A stretch of DNA of 64,000 bases from Chitinophaga sp. LS1 (GCF_034274695.1 NZ_CP128362.1:2480001-2544000); one strand, 5' to 3'. Counted from the stretch's first letter, positions 1 to 8,151 are shown. The notes: generated by a model not told the origin, from the letters alone. Made by a program: numbers and translations.

Positions 1-831
1 AAAGGCGAATTTGCAGAAAGGGTAGGACAGCACCGTGCGCTGAAAGGTGCGCTGGACGATATCACTCAGATCGAAATGATCGATCAGAACCCGATCGGTA
101 AGTCATCCCGCTCCAACCCTGTTACCTATATCAAAGCCTACGATGAGATCCGTGATCTCTTCTCCCGTCAGCCACTGAGCAAGATGCGCGGCTTTCAGCC
201 AAAGCACTTCTCATTCAACGTAGACGGTGGCCGTTGCGATGCTTGTAAAGGGGAAGGGGAAGTAGTAGTAGAAATGCAGTTCCTGGCAGACGTGCACCTG
301 CAATGCGAAAGCTGTGGTGGCCGTAAGTTCAAGGACGAAGTATTGGAAGTGACTTACAAGGGAAAGAACATCTACGACGTATTGGAAATGGGTGTGGACG
401 AAGCGCTGGATTTCTTCAAAGATGAGAAGGATGTAGTGAATAAGATCCGGCCGCTCAGCAATGTAGGTTTAGGTTATGTAAAACTGGGCCAGAGTAGCGA
501 TACCCTGAGCGGTGGCGAGGCACAGCGTGTAAAACTGGCTTCCTTCCTGGGTAAGGGTAAGGCACAGGGGCACATCCTTTTTATATTCGATGAACCGACC
601 ACTGGTCTGCACTTCCATGATATCAAGAAACTGTTGGGATCATTCAATGCATTGATCGAACAGGGGCATTCAGTCATAGTGATCGAACACAATACAGATG
701 TAATAAAAAGTGCTGACTGGGTCATAGACCTGGGGCCTGAAGGCGGGGCCGGTGGCGGACAACTGCTATATGCAGGGGTGCCGGACGGACTCAAAAAAGT
801 AAAAGAAAGTTATACCGGACAATACTTATAA
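1..831 (+). CDS. uvrA: UvrABC excinuclease subunit A, C-terminal part (5' end outside window)
   Basis: Open from the first base of the window, so about 276 C-terminal residues of a protein of roughly 940 are present. UvrA is the DNA-damage recognition ATPase of nucleotide excision repair. Visible are the second zinc-binding module (CDACKGEGE followed about 35 residues later by CESCGGRKF), the ABC signature LSGGEAQRVKLA, and a Walker B with D-loop, FIFDEPTTGLH, then the switch histidine in VIEHNTD. The first Walker A is upstream of the window. It ends at a strong bidirectional terminator and converges on the DUF4293 gene. UvrA1 versus the shorter UvrA2 type cannot be decided from this fragment. 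Confidence 0.95.
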   Translation, partial: KGEFAERVGQHRALKGALDDITQIEMIDQNPIGKSSRSNPVTYIKAYDEIRDLFSRQPLSKMRGFQPKHFSFNVDGGRCDACKGEGEVVVEMQFLADVHLQCESCGGRKFKDEVLEVTYKGKNIYDVLEMGVDEALDFFKDEKDVVNKIRPLSNVGLGYVKLGQSSDTLSGGEAQRVKLASFLGKGKAQGHILFIFDEPTTGLHFHDIKKLLGSFNALIEQGHSVIVIEHNTDVIKSADWVIDLGPEGGAGGGQLLYAGVPDGLKKVKESYTGQYL

Positions 832-855
832 AAGAAAGGCAATGCTTATATAAAG

Positions 856-886
856 AAAAAGGCGGACCATCTGGTCCGCCTTTTTT
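856..886. terminator. Bidirectional intrinsic terminator between uvrA and the DUF4293 gene
   Basis: Stem GGCGGACC (861-868) pairs with GGTCCGCC (873-880) around a 4-nt loop, flanked by an A-run on the left and TTTTTT on the right, so it works for transcripts from both strands. On the minus strand it comes directly after copy 1 of the conserved 3'-UTR element. Confidence 0.85.
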
Positions 887-938
887 CTGAAAATGGGTTT
901 CATCTTCGTTGGTGAATTCCCTCTTTCATGAATGTTTT
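883..938 (-). repeat. Conserved 3'-UTR element, copy 1
   Basis: On the minus strand this reads CATTCATGAAAGAGG, GAATTCACCAACGAAG, ATGAAACCCATTTTCAG, then AAAA running into the terminator. It begins a few nt after the DUF4293 stop codon. It matches copy 2 (25645-25700) at all but about five positions of the core and copy 3 (45297-45355) only slightly less well. A small conserved inverted repeat, TGAAA-N5-TTTCA, lies in its 3' half. Confidence 0.75.
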
Positions 939-942
939 TATG

Positions 943-1386
943 TTATCTCAATCTATCCAGAGATTTAATCAGTTTTTCATCCTTATAGATACCTCTCGCT
1001 GCCATGATCAGGAAGATCAGGATCAACACCGGTAGAAACGCACCTGGCAGGTAAGTAGACGAAGCAATCGTTTTGCCTGCTGACGCGAATGCATTTACAA
1101 AATCCTGCACTTTAAAGTACTGCAACGCGATCGCCACTATCGCCAGAAAAATATCCAACACCGTCAGTCTGAACTGTAGTTTCCGGTTTTTAAACAGGAA
1201 AATACAGAACACGGATAGCGCTACAATCAGCATGTAGACTACAAACACCATAAAATTTGACTGGGCATTGAAATACTTAGGTACCTGATCATCACTCAGG
1301 GTCACTTTGAAGATATCCAGAAACCATGTTCCTACAGCAGCTCCGGCAGCTACCAGAAGGTAAAGACTTTGAATGCGTTGTATCAT
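943..1386 (-). CDS. DUF4293 family small integral membrane protein
   Basis: A protein of about 147 residues of the Bacteroidota-specific DUF4293 family; its function is unknown. The N-terminus MIQRIQSLYLLVAA is typical of the family, and four hydrophobic segments can be seen (roughly residues 5-25, 45-68, 75-95 and 108-130), ending in a basic tail (KSLDRLR). The frame stays open upstream to 1458, but the extra 24 codons do not look like the family, so the ATG at 1386 is preferred. It is transcribed away from maeB, and its 3' UTR carries the conserved element and terminator. Confidence 0.82.
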   Translation of the reverse strand: MIQRIQSLYLLVAAGAAVGTWFLDIFKVTLSDDQVPKYFNAQSNFMVFVVYMLIVALSVFCIFLFKNRKLQFRLTVLDIFLAIVAIALQYFKVQDFVNAFASAGKTIASSTYLPGAFLPVLILIFLIMAARGIYKDEKLIKSLDRLR

Positions 1387-1473
1387 GTTATTCAGGCAGA
1401 TTAATACGCGGTAAAAGTAAGTAAATATTTCATTTATGGCCGTGAGCCACCTTAACATAGGATAAAAATATGG

Positions 1474-1583
1474 ATAACCTGCCCATAACCCGGAGATAAG
1501 CCGTAGATAAGCCGCCTCTATATAGATGCGGCTTATCTACGGCTTATGGGCGGCTTATATGCGGGTTATAGGCGGGATATCCC
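1474..1583. repeat. 11-bp-phased, mirror-symmetric repeat array (large palindrome)
   Basis: Left half: four 11-nt units starting at 1474, 1485, 1496 and 1507, each beginning ATAACC or ATAAGCC. Right half: five 11-nt units starting at 1529, 1540, 1551, 1562 and 1573, beginning CGGCTTAT and decaying to CGGGTTAT and CGGGATAT. The halves are inverted relative to each other. Arms 1496-1515 and 1528-1547 are perfect 20-bp complements, and the centre TCTATATAGA (1517-1526) is itself palindromic. The array lies between the divergent DUF4293 and maeB genes, so it could be a cruciform, a long RNA hairpin or an operator with one site per helical turn. Confidence 0.8.
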
Positions 1584-1784
1584 CGGGAAAGACCTATAGT
1601 CGTGGTATAGCTGGTATAGCCCGATAGGATGTAGTCTGGATAAGGGTTTTCAAAGCCGTTAATTCATCAGGGAAGTGGTTGTTTTTATAATGATAATATA
1701 CTGACCGGTATAATAATGTTGTTAAAAGTGTCATCCATACATATAATACTGACATATTACAGCATCCTTTCCTCCAATACTTTG
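1584..1784. other. Remainder of the 434-nt DUF4293-maeB intergenic region, nothing recognised
   Basis: AT-rich non-coding stretch. The minus-strand frame open at 1594-1812 has no family resemblance and overlaps the maeB promoter, so it is not called. A CCTATAGTCGTGGTATAGC segment just right of the array continues its GGTATAG-like flavour but without clear 11-bp phasing. Confidence 0.4.
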
Positions 1785-1792
1785 TATATTTG
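1785..1792 (+). promoter_or_regulatory. Putative -7 promoter element of maeB
   Basis: TATATTTG matches the Bacteroidota sigma-A -7 consensus TAnnTTTG and lies 28 nt before the maeB ATG. No convincing TTG/TTTG -33 box is seen at the usual spacing, so the call rests on the -7 box and its position. Confidence 0.45.
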
Positions 1793-1820
1793 ACGCCCAA
1801 GAACAATCTCATTTTGAATT

Positions 1821-4097
1821 ATGGCAAGAAAACAGAACAAGCAGGATGCTTTAGACTATCATGCTTTAGGTCGGCCTGGGAAGATCGAAGTAATACCTAC
1901 TAAAAACACCAAAACACAATGGGACCTCTCACTCGCTTATTCTCCTGGAGTAGCAGAGCCCTGCAAGGAAATTCACAAAGACGTAGAAAATGTTTATAAA
2001 TATACTGCCAAGGGCAACCTGGTAGCAGTCATCAGCAATGGTACTGCTGTACTGGGGCTGGGTGATATCGGCCCTGAGGCTGGTAAGCCGGTGATGGAAG
2101 GGAAGGCGGTATTGTTCAAGATCTTCGCAGATATTGATGTGTTTGATATTGAATTGAATACCAAGAATGTAGATGAATTCGTGAACGTGGTAAAAGCCAT
2201 GGAACCTACCTTCGGTGGGATCAACCTGGAAGATATTAAGAGTCCTGAGTGTTTTGAAATCGAAGACCGCCTGAAAAAGGAACTGAAGATCCCGATCATG
2301 CACGATGACCAGCATGGTACGGCCATCATTTCCAGTGCTGCGCTGTTGAACTCTATGGACCTTGTGAAGAAAGATATTGCAAAGGTAAGGATCGTGTTCA
2401 ATGGCGCCGGTGCGGCAGCTATGGCCTGTGTAAAATTGTATGTAGCCCTGGGTGCCAGAAAAGAGAACATCATCATGTTCGACAAAGATGGTGTAATTAG
2501 CACCAGTCGCGAAGGTTTGTCAGAACTGCACCGCCAGTTTGCAACAACAGCGAATGTAAACTCTCTGGCAGATGCGCTGAAAGGGGCAGATGTATTTGTT
2601 GGTTTATCGGTAGGTAATGTGGTCACACCGGAGATGATCAAGACAATGGCTGAAAATCCGGTCGTATTTGCGATGGCGAACCCTGATCCGGAGATCGCTT
2701 ATGATCTGGCGATTGCGTCCCGTCCTGATGTGATCATGGCGACAGGTCGTTCCGATCATCCTAACCAGGTGAACAATGTATTGGGTTTCCCCTACATCTT
2801 CCGTGGTGCGCTGGATGTACGTGCCACACAGATCAACGAAGCCATGAAACTTGCTGCTGTCAATGCACTGGCAGAACTGGCGAAGGAACCGGTACCAGAT
2901 ATCGTGAACCTGGCTTACAACGAAAAAAATATCTATTTCGGTCCCCGTTATATTATTCCAAAACCCCTGGATCCACGCCTGCTCAGTCATGTAGCACCGG
3001 CAGTGGCAAAAGCAGCGATGGAAAGTGGTGTTGCGCAGCAACCAATAGCGAACTGGGAAGAGTATACGAATGTACTGAACAAACGCCTTGGACTGGACAA
3101 CCAGCTCTTCCGCGTAATTGGTACCAAAGCCCGTCAGGATCCACGCAAGGTAGTATTTGCAGAAGCAGATAACCTGAAGGTACTAAAAGCTTCACAGGTA
3201 GTAAGAGACGAAGGTATCGCTTACCCGATCCTGCTGGGTAATGAGCAAAGGATCAGGACCCTCGCTGCAGAAAATGGTATCGAGCTGGAAGATACTGTGA
3301 TCATCGATCCTAAGAGCGATGAGATGACAGAGAAACGCCATGAATATGGTGAACTGTTTTTCCAGAAACGTCAGCGTAAAGGTTTTAACCAGTACGAAGC
3401 GAAGAAGGTAATGCGTGAGCGTAACTACTTCGGCTGTATGATGGTGGAAACTGGTGAGGCAGATGCATTGATCTCTGGTCTGACACGTAACTATCCGGAT
3501 ACCATTCGTCCGGCATTGCATGTAATTGGCACTGCGCCAAATGTAAAGCGTGTGGCAGGTATGTACATCATCAATACCAAGCGTGGTCCGCTGTTCCTGG
3601 CCGATACGACAGTCAACTTTAACCCTACTGCCGAAGAGCTGGCCGAAATCACACTGCTGGTTGCTGAGGAAGTAAGACAATTCAATATCACCCCACGCAT
3701 TGCGATGGTATCTTATTCCAACTTTGGTTCCAGTCCAACCCCTGAGGCACAGCTGGTAGCCAAGGCAAGAGATATTGTGAAAATGAGGGAACCGTCACTG
3801 ATCGTAGATGGTGAAATCCAGGCTGCGATGGCGTTCAATAAAGAGATCCTGAAGGATAGTTATCCGTTCAGTGAGCTGATAGACCAGGAAGTAAATACCC
3901 TGATCTTCCCGAACCTCACTGCGGGCAACGTAGCCTACAACCTGTTGCAGGAAGTAGCGGGTTTTGATGCTATCGGGCCTATCCTGCTGGGTATCAAAAA
4001 ACCAGTACATATTCTGCAGTTGGGTAGTACCGTAAGGCAGATAGTGAACATGGTGAATATCGCTGTAGTAGAAGCACAGCATAAATGCTGCAAATAA
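1821..4097 (+). CDS. maeB: NADP-dependent malic enzyme with C-terminal phosphotransacetylase-like domain
   Basis: 758 residues, the usual length of MaeB-type hybrid malic enzymes, which oxidatively decarboxylate malate to pyruvate and make NADPH. The N-terminal half (about 1-430) has the malic-enzyme motif SLAYSPGVAEPC, the catalytic and metal-binding region MHDDQHGTA, and the dinucleotide fold FNGAGAAAMACV near residue 193. The C-terminal part (about 435-758) is a phosphate acetyltransferase-like domain (VVFAEADNLKVLKA, MVSYSNFGSS), which in this family is generally regulatory rather than catalytic. Translation is taken from the ATG at 1821. A 9-bp hairpin (4111-4130) separates it from the next gene. 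Confidence 0.95.
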   Translation: MARKQNKQDALDYHALGRPGKIEVIPTKNTKTQWDLSLAYSPGVAEPCKEIHKDVENVYKYTAKGNLVAVISNGTAVLGLGDIGPEAGKPVMEGKAVLFKIFADIDVFDIELNTKNVDEFVNVVKAMEPTFGGINLEDIKSPECFEIEDRLKKELKIPIMHDDQHGTAIISSAALLNSMDLVKKDIAKVRIVFNGAGAAAMACVKLYVALGARKENIIMFDKDGVISTSREGLSELHRQFATTANVNSLADALKGADVFVGLSVGNVVTPEMIKTMAENPVVFAMANPDPEIAYDLAIASRPDVIMATGRSDHPNQVNNVLGFPYIFRGALDVRATQINEAMKLAAVNALAELAKEPVPDIVNLAYNEKNIYFGPRYIIPKPLDPRLLSHVAPAVAKAAMESGVAQQPIANWEEYTNVLNKRLGLDNQLFRVIGTKARQDPRKVVFAEADNLKVLKASQVVRDEGIAYPILLGNEQRIRTLAAENGIELEDTVIIDPKSDEMTEKRHEYGELFFQKRQRKGFNQYEAKKVMRERNYFGCMMVETGEADALISGLTRNYPDTIRPALHVIGTAPNVKRVAGMYIINTKRGPLFLADTTVNFNPTAEELAEITLLVAEEVRQFNITPRIAMVSYSNFGSSPTPEAQLVAKARDIVKMREPSLIVDGEIQAAMAFNKEILKDSYPFSELIDQEVNTLIFPNLTAGNVAYNLLQEVAGFDAIGPILLGIKKPVHILQLGSTVRQIVNMVNIAVVEAQHKCCK

Positions 4098-4110
4098 TAT
4101 AATTTACAGG

Positions 4111-4130
4111 TCTCTGTCCACGGGCAGAGA
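4111..4130 (+). other. Small intercistronic hairpin after maeB
   Basis: TCTCTGTCC pairs with GGGCAGAGA (one G-U pair) around a very short loop, 14 nt after the maeB stop. No T-tract follows at once. TATCTTTA, a near match to the -7 element, follows it, so the downstream gene may have its own promoter. Confidence 0.4.
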
Positions 4131-4153
4131 TCTGTATCTTTATAGTAAAAAGC

Positions 4154-5185
4154 ATGCAGTACATCTCCCGGAAAAAGACCTTCTTTCCACTGAATCCTGC
4201 ATTTCGCGGGTACCTCAAATTGTACGAGCGGGAGATCCGGTTGCCGATATCTTACGAAGAGCTCCGCTATTATGATTCCTCCATTCCTGTGTATGACAAA
4301 GACGGGAAGGATACCCTCTGGGAATCTGTATTTTATCCTGATAGTATGTATGGTCAGCTGAAAGCGGGCCTCAAAAGAATTTACTCCATCCTCAAGGCTG
4401 GCGGTGATCAGGCTGCAGAAGAACATTTGCAGGTAGAGCGGATTGATTACTGCACATTTGGGAATTCACACCCTTTCCGTATCAGGATTGTCAATACCTA
4501 CAACGAAGTTTACGATTATTTTTATATCAAGACGGCCGATGCTTCACGCATTTACGGTTTAGAACTGGAACATATTTTGTCTCCTTACTGGATGAGTTAC
4601 ATTGTAGATGGGAATACACTGGTAGAGGAGCATATTGCGGGTGTACCGGGCGATCAGTTTATAGACCAGTATTTACAACGGCCGGAGTTTAACCCTAAGC
4701 GTATAGCAAAGGAGTTTGTAAAGTTCAATGAACGGTGTTTTGTACGCTTGTTGGGGGATATGCGATCGTACAATTTTGTGTTTGATATCACACCTGATTT
4801 TGATGATGTACAGTTCAGGATCAGGGCGATTGATTTTGACCAGCAGTTTTACGAGGGAAAGCGCACATTGTACATGCCGCAGTACTTTAAGGAGAACAGG
4901 ATTTTCGTAGAGCTGGCCATCAAACATTTAAATGCAGAGGTAGTAAAGCAATATCAGCAGGAGGAGCGATCGCTGATAGCCCGCAGGATTAAGGCGCACA
5001 GACATCGGATCAAGGATCTGAGGGATGTGATCATGACGGATAGGGTGTCGTTTCCTGAAAAGATTACGCAATTGGGAGAAGAGCTGGCGCAGTATTATGA
5101 TGATGCCGTATTTGGGAGGTGTAAGACAATGGGGGAGATCATAGAAAGAAGTTTGAAGCGTTTATTGGTAAAAAGTTTAAAATAA
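4154..5185 (+). CDS. Conserved hypothetical protein with kinase-fold-like motifs
   Basis: 343-residue soluble protein not assigned to a named family. In the centre VEEHIAGVPGDQFID is followed by LLGDMRSYNFVFD (G201, D202, N207) and then RIRAIDFDQQF (D227, D229). This order recalls the catalytic loop (GD-x4-N) and the metal-binding Asp of aminoglycoside phosphotransferase or HipA/CotH-type kinases. The C-terminus (about 255-343) is charged and helical, rich in Arg and Lys. No signal peptide or membrane segment is seen. It follows maeB by 56 nt and may be co-transcribed or use a weak promoter (TATCTTTA). The kinase reading is inference; an inactive fold is possible. Confidence 0.7.
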   Translation: MQYISRKKTFFPLNPAFRGYLKLYEREIRLPISYEELRYYDSSIPVYDKDGKDTLWESVFYPDSMYGQLKAGLKRIYSILKAGGDQAAEEHLQVERIDYCTFGNSHPFRIRIVNTYNEVYDYFYIKTADASRIYGLELEHILSPYWMSYIVDGNTLVEEHIAGVPGDQFIDQYLQRPEFNPKRIAKEFVKFNERCFVRLLGDMRSYNFVFDITPDFDDVQFRIRAIDFDQQFYEGKRTLYMPQYFKENRIFVELAIKHLNAEVVKQYQQEERSLIARRIKAHRHRIKDLRDVIMTDRVSFPEKITQLGEELAQYYDDAVFGRCKTMGEIIERSLKRLLVKSLK

Positions 5186-5304
5186 GAATCAGCTGGCCAC
5201 AGGTAAAAGCGTTCTTGAAAAGAGCAATATCTTTTGCGGCCGTAAGCAAAAGCGTTCTTTGCAAAAACCGTTTTCTATAGCCGGCCGCAGGCCTTACCGC
5301 CGGC

Positions 5305-5347
5305 GCGAAAAAGCGGCTGCTGCCGAAGGCGGAAGCCGTTTTCTCGC
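5305..5347. repeat. Imperfect 20-bp hairpin with GAA loop
   Basis: Arms 5305-5324 (GCGAAAAAGCGGCTGCTGCC) and 5328-5347 pair with two mismatches and two G-T wobbles around the loop GAA. It lies in a GC-rich stretch (5200-5350) with other degenerate partial repeats (AAAAGCGTTCTT twice, GCGGCCG/CGGCCGC) between the kinase-like gene and mlaE. No T-tract follows, so it is not a classical terminator. Confidence 0.55.
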
Positions 5348-5393
5348 TGTTCTTCGCTCCTTAATGATTTAATTATTATTTAAATGGATACAT

Positions 5394-5401
5394 TATCTTT
5401 G
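5394..5401 (+). promoter_or_regulatory. Putative -7 promoter element of mlaE
   Basis: TATCTTTG fits TAnnTTTG and is separated from the mlaE ATG (5409) by only 7 nt, which would give a leaderless or nearly leaderless transcript. The -33 box is not clear. Confidence 0.5.
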
Positions 5402-5408
5402 GCCCGTT

Positions 5409-6158
5409 ATGGAATTTAGATTCTTTCATCATTTCGGCAGCTACCTGCTTATGCTCAAAGGAATGTTTTCCCGCCCGGAAAACATGAAGATGTATTGGAA
5501 AGAGTTCATCAGGCAGTGTGTGGATATCGGTATTGGTTCATTGGGTATTGTATTCATCATCTCCCTCTTTATGGGAGCTGTAACCACTGTACAGATTGCC
5601 TACCAGCTGGTCAGTCCTATCATCCCCAAAGCTACAATAGCCCAGGTGGTGAGGGATACCATCATCCTCGAATTCGCCCCTACACTGACCTGTATCGTAC
5701 TGGCAGGTGTAGTCGGTTCCAAAATTGCCTCTGAGCTGGGTAACATGCGTGTATCCGAGCAGATTGATGCGCAGGAGATCATGGGTATCAACACCCGTGG
5801 TTACCTCATCATGCCAAAGATCGTCGCTTCACTGATCATGATACCATGTCTGATCTGTATCGCTGGTTTCCTGGGTATATGGGGTGGTCTCAAGGCCGGT
5901 GAAATGGGCGGCATTCTTTCTGCAGAACAATTCTGGCAGGGTTTAAGACAGGAATGGAAACCTTATAATATCTTCTTCGCACTATTCAAATCATTCGTAT
6001 TCGCGTTCATTATATCCAGTGTACCATCATATTACGGATATTATGTGCAGGGTGGTGCGCTCGAAATTGGTAAGGCAAGTACCCGTGCCGTGGTGGTAAC
6101 CTGTGTATTGATATTATTCATGGACTACATACTGGCGGCAATACTGCTGCAAAATTAA
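5409..6158 (+). CDS. mlaE: MlaE-family lipid ABC transporter permease
   Basis: 249 residues with five to six hydrophobic segments, the size of MlaE/YrbE permeases, which move phospholipids between inner and outer membrane with MlaF and MlaD. The family signature is clear: TIILEFAPTLTCIVLAGVVGSKIASELG followed by MRVSEQIDAQEIMGI, and a C-terminal GYYVQGGALEIGKASTRAVV. The start ATG lies just after a promoter-like TATCTTTG. mlaF follows after 10 nt, so the two form an operon. No MlaD substrate-binding gene is found next to them here; in Bacteroidota it is often nearby, so its absence is worth noting. Confidence 0.92.
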   Translation: MEFRFFHHFGSYLLMLKGMFSRPENMKMYWKEFIRQCVDIGIGSLGIVFIISLFMGAVTTVQIAYQLVSPIIPKATIAQVVRDTIILEFAPTLTCIVLAGVVGSKIASELGNMRVSEQIDAQEIMGINTRGYLIMPKIVASLIMIPCLICIAGFLGIWGGLKAGEMGGILSAEQFWQGLRQEWKPYNIFFALFKSFVFAFIISSVPSYYGYYVQGGALEIGKASTRAVVVTCVLILFMDYILAAILLQN

Positions 6159-6168
6159 CCTGGACAAC

Positions 6169-6972
6169 ATGATCGAATTAGTTAATATAAAGAAAGGCTT
6201 TGGGGAAAAGGTGATCCTGCCAGATGTGTCGGCAATTATGGAGACAGGCAAGGTGAACCTGATCATCGGCTCCAGTGGTAGTGGTAAGACGGTAATGATG
6301 AAGTGCATGGTTGGGCTGATGGAAATAGACGGTGGCAAGGTCCTGTACGATGGACAGGATTTCACGAACATGCCTGAAAATGAACGAAAAAATATCCGCC
6401 GCCAGATCGGGATGCTTTTCCAGGGATCTGCACTATTTGATAGTTTGACGGTAGAGCAAAACGTGATGTTCCCGCTCGATATGTTCTCTAAAGAATCAAT
6501 AAAGCAAAAGAAAGCCCGTGTGATGGAGTGTCTCGAAAGGGTACAACTGAAGGACGCCGCTAAGAAATTTCCGGCAGAGATCAGTGGAGGTATGAAGAAA
6601 AGGGTCGGTATTGCACGTGCTATCGTTTTGAATCCCAAGTACTTATTTTGCGATGAGCCCAACTCCGGGCTGGATCCGCAAACTTCCCTGCTGATCGATA
6701 AGCTGATTAAGGAAATCACACACGAATTTAACATGACCACGGTCATCAATACACACGACATGAATACGGTAATGGAGAGTGGAGATCACATCGTATACAT
6801 GTACCAGGGTATAAAACAGTGGGAAGGCAGCAATAAAGATATCATTTTCAGTAAAGATGAGCGGCTGAATGACTTCATTTTTGCATCAGACTTCCTGCGT
6901 GATGCGAAGGAAATGAGGCAAATGGAGATGTTCCAGGAGAAGGATTGGAGAAGTAAACTGAAGAAAGAGTAG
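6169..6972 (+). CDS. mlaF: MlaF-family lipid ABC transporter ATPase
   Basis: 267-residue ABC ATPase that would power the MlaE permease encoded 10 nt upstream. Walker A GSSGSGKTV (about residues 34-42), Q-loop GMLFQGSALFDSLTV, signature ISGGMKKRVGIARAI, Walker B YLFCDEPNSGLD and switch NTHDMNTV are all present, so it should be active. The SALFDSLTV sequence and the GGMKKR signature are characteristic of the Mla/Mkl ATPase family rather than generic importers. The C-terminal 40 residues are charged. The following 230 nt to sucD are non-coding. Confidence 0.92.
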   Translation: MIELVNIKKGFGEKVILPDVSAIMETGKVNLIIGSSGSGKTVMMKCMVGLMEIDGGKVLYDGQDFTNMPENERKNIRRQIGMLFQGSALFDSLTVEQNVMFPLDMFSKESIKQKKARVMECLERVQLKDAAKKFPAEISGGMKKRVGIARAIVLNPKYLFCDEPNSGLDPQTSLLIDKLIKEITHEFNMTTVINTHDMNTVMESGDHIVYMYQGIKQWEGSNKDIIFSKDERLNDFIFASDFLRDAKEMRQMEMFQEKDWRSKLKKE

Positions 6973-7140
6973 TGCCGGAACTGAACAGGGTAGTGCTGAA
7001 AATTGAACCGTGTGAATACTGAAACGAAAAATGGCTGATGCCAGACCGGGCAATTTGACCCGCCCTGAGATAAAAGTTGCCAAAACATGACGACGGACAT
7101 TAAAAAAACGTGAACAGGACCACAATCAGTAAATTATTGA

Positions 7141-7171
7141 TTGGGAATGTGGGATTAGCGGGTTATTTTTG
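7141..7171 (+). promoter_or_regulatory. Putative promoter of sucD (TTG -33, TATTTTTG -7)
   Basis: TTGG at 7141-7144, a 19-nt spacer and TATTTTTG at 7164-7171 match the Bacteroidota promoter. It shows that the in-frame TTG at 7169, which is part of the -7 box, cannot be the start of SucD; the ATG at 7205 is. Confidence 0.6.
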
Positions 7172-7204
7172 CCAATAACATTACAAACACATAAACCAAG
7201 CGCG

Positions 7205-8086
7205 ATGAGTGTTTTAGTTAATAAGAACAGCAAAGTGATTGTACAGGGTTTCACCGGTACAGAAGGCACATTCCATGCCACACAGATGATAGAGTATGGC
7301 ACGCAGGTAGTAGGCGGCGTTACGCCGGGGAAAGGCGGCACCAAGCACCTGGATCGTCCGGTTTTTAATACGGTAGATGATGCCGTAAAAGCAACCGGCG
7401 CCAATGTATCCATCATTTTTGTACCGCCAGGATTCGCTGCAGATGCGATCATGGAAGCTGCTGAAGCAGGTATAGAACTGATAGTTTGTATTACAGAAGG
7501 TATTCCTGTACAGGATATGGTTCGTGCAAAGAACTTCCTGGTAGGTCGTTCTTCCCGTCTGATCGGTCCTAACTGTCCTGGTGTAATCACTGCTGAAGAA
7601 GCTAAAGTAGGCATCATGCCAGGTTTCATCTTCAAGAAAGGTAACATCGGTATCGTATCTAAATCCGGTACTCTGACATACGAAGCTGCTGACCAGGTAG
7701 TAAAAGCTGGTCTGGGCGTATCTACAGCTATCGGTATCGGTGGCGACCCAATCATTGGTACCCCTACCAAAGATGCGGTTGAACTGCTGATGAACGATCC
7801 TGAAACCGTAGGTATCATCATGATTGGTGAAATCGGTGGTAGCATGGAAGCTGACGCTGCAAAATGGATCAAAGAAAACGGTACTAAACCAGTAGTTGGT
7901 TTCATCGCTGGCCAGACAGCGCCTCCGGGCCGTCGTATGGGTCACGCTGGTGCTATCATCGGTGGTGCTGACGATACTGCTGCTGCTAAGATGAAGATCA
8001 TGGCAGAGTGTGGTGTGCACGTAGTAGAAAGCCCTGCAAACATTGGTAAAACAATGGCAGAAGTGCTGAAAGCTGTAAAAGCTTAA
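7205..8086 (+). CDS. sucD: Succinyl-CoA synthetase (ADP-forming) subunit alpha
   Basis: 293 residues, full length for SucD, the TCA-cycle subunit that binds CoA and carries the phosphohistidine. Visible are the CoA-binding Rossmann fold ([23 protein letters not shown]), the [12 protein letters not shown] motif and the active-site histidine in [10 protein letters not shown] (H247, against H246 in E. coli). The frame is open from 7169, but those 12 codons overlap the promoter, so the ATG at 7205 is chosen. sucC is not adjacent in this window, and a strong terminator follows directly, so the gene is apparently monocistronic. Confidence 0.95.
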   Translation: MSVLVNKNSKVIVQGFTGTEGTFHATQMIEYGTQVVGGVTPGKGGTKHLDRPVFNTVDDAVKATGANVSIIFVPPGFAADAIMEAAEAGIELIVCITEGIPVQDMVRAKNFLVGRSSRLIGPNCPGVITAEEAKVGIMPGFIFKKGNIGIVSKSGTLTYEAADQVVKAGLGVSTAIGIGGDPIIGTPTKDAVELLMNDPETVGIIMIGEIGGSMEADAAKWIKENGTKPVVGFIAGQTAPPGRRMGHAGAIIGGADDTAAAKMKIMAECGVHVVESPANIGKTMAEVLKAVKA

Positions 8087-8110
8087 TAATAAACTAACTG
8101 TATAATAATT

Positions 8111-8151
8111 ATCCTCCTGTCAGGCTGTGGCCAGCAGGAGGATTTTTTTTT
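8111..8151 (+). terminator. Intrinsic terminator of sucD
   Basis: ATCCTCCTG (8111-8119) pairs with CAGGAGGAT (8135-8143), followed directly by eight further T residues. Confidence 0.85.

Noticed and set aside
1474..1583. CRISPR array reading of the 11-bp repeats
   Set aside because: Units are too short, there are no spacers of constant length, the halves are inverted, and no cas gene is present.
1594..1812. 72-codon minus-strand frame in the maeB upstream region
   Set aside because: No similarity recognised, overlaps the maeB promoter, and the region shows no coding bias.
1994..2641. 215-codon frame antisense to maeB
   Set aside because: Inside a well-supported enzyme gene; shadow frame.
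7126..7905. 259-codon frame antisense to sucD
   Set aside because: Shadow of the sucD coding pattern; Ser/Thr/Pro-rich translation without motifs.
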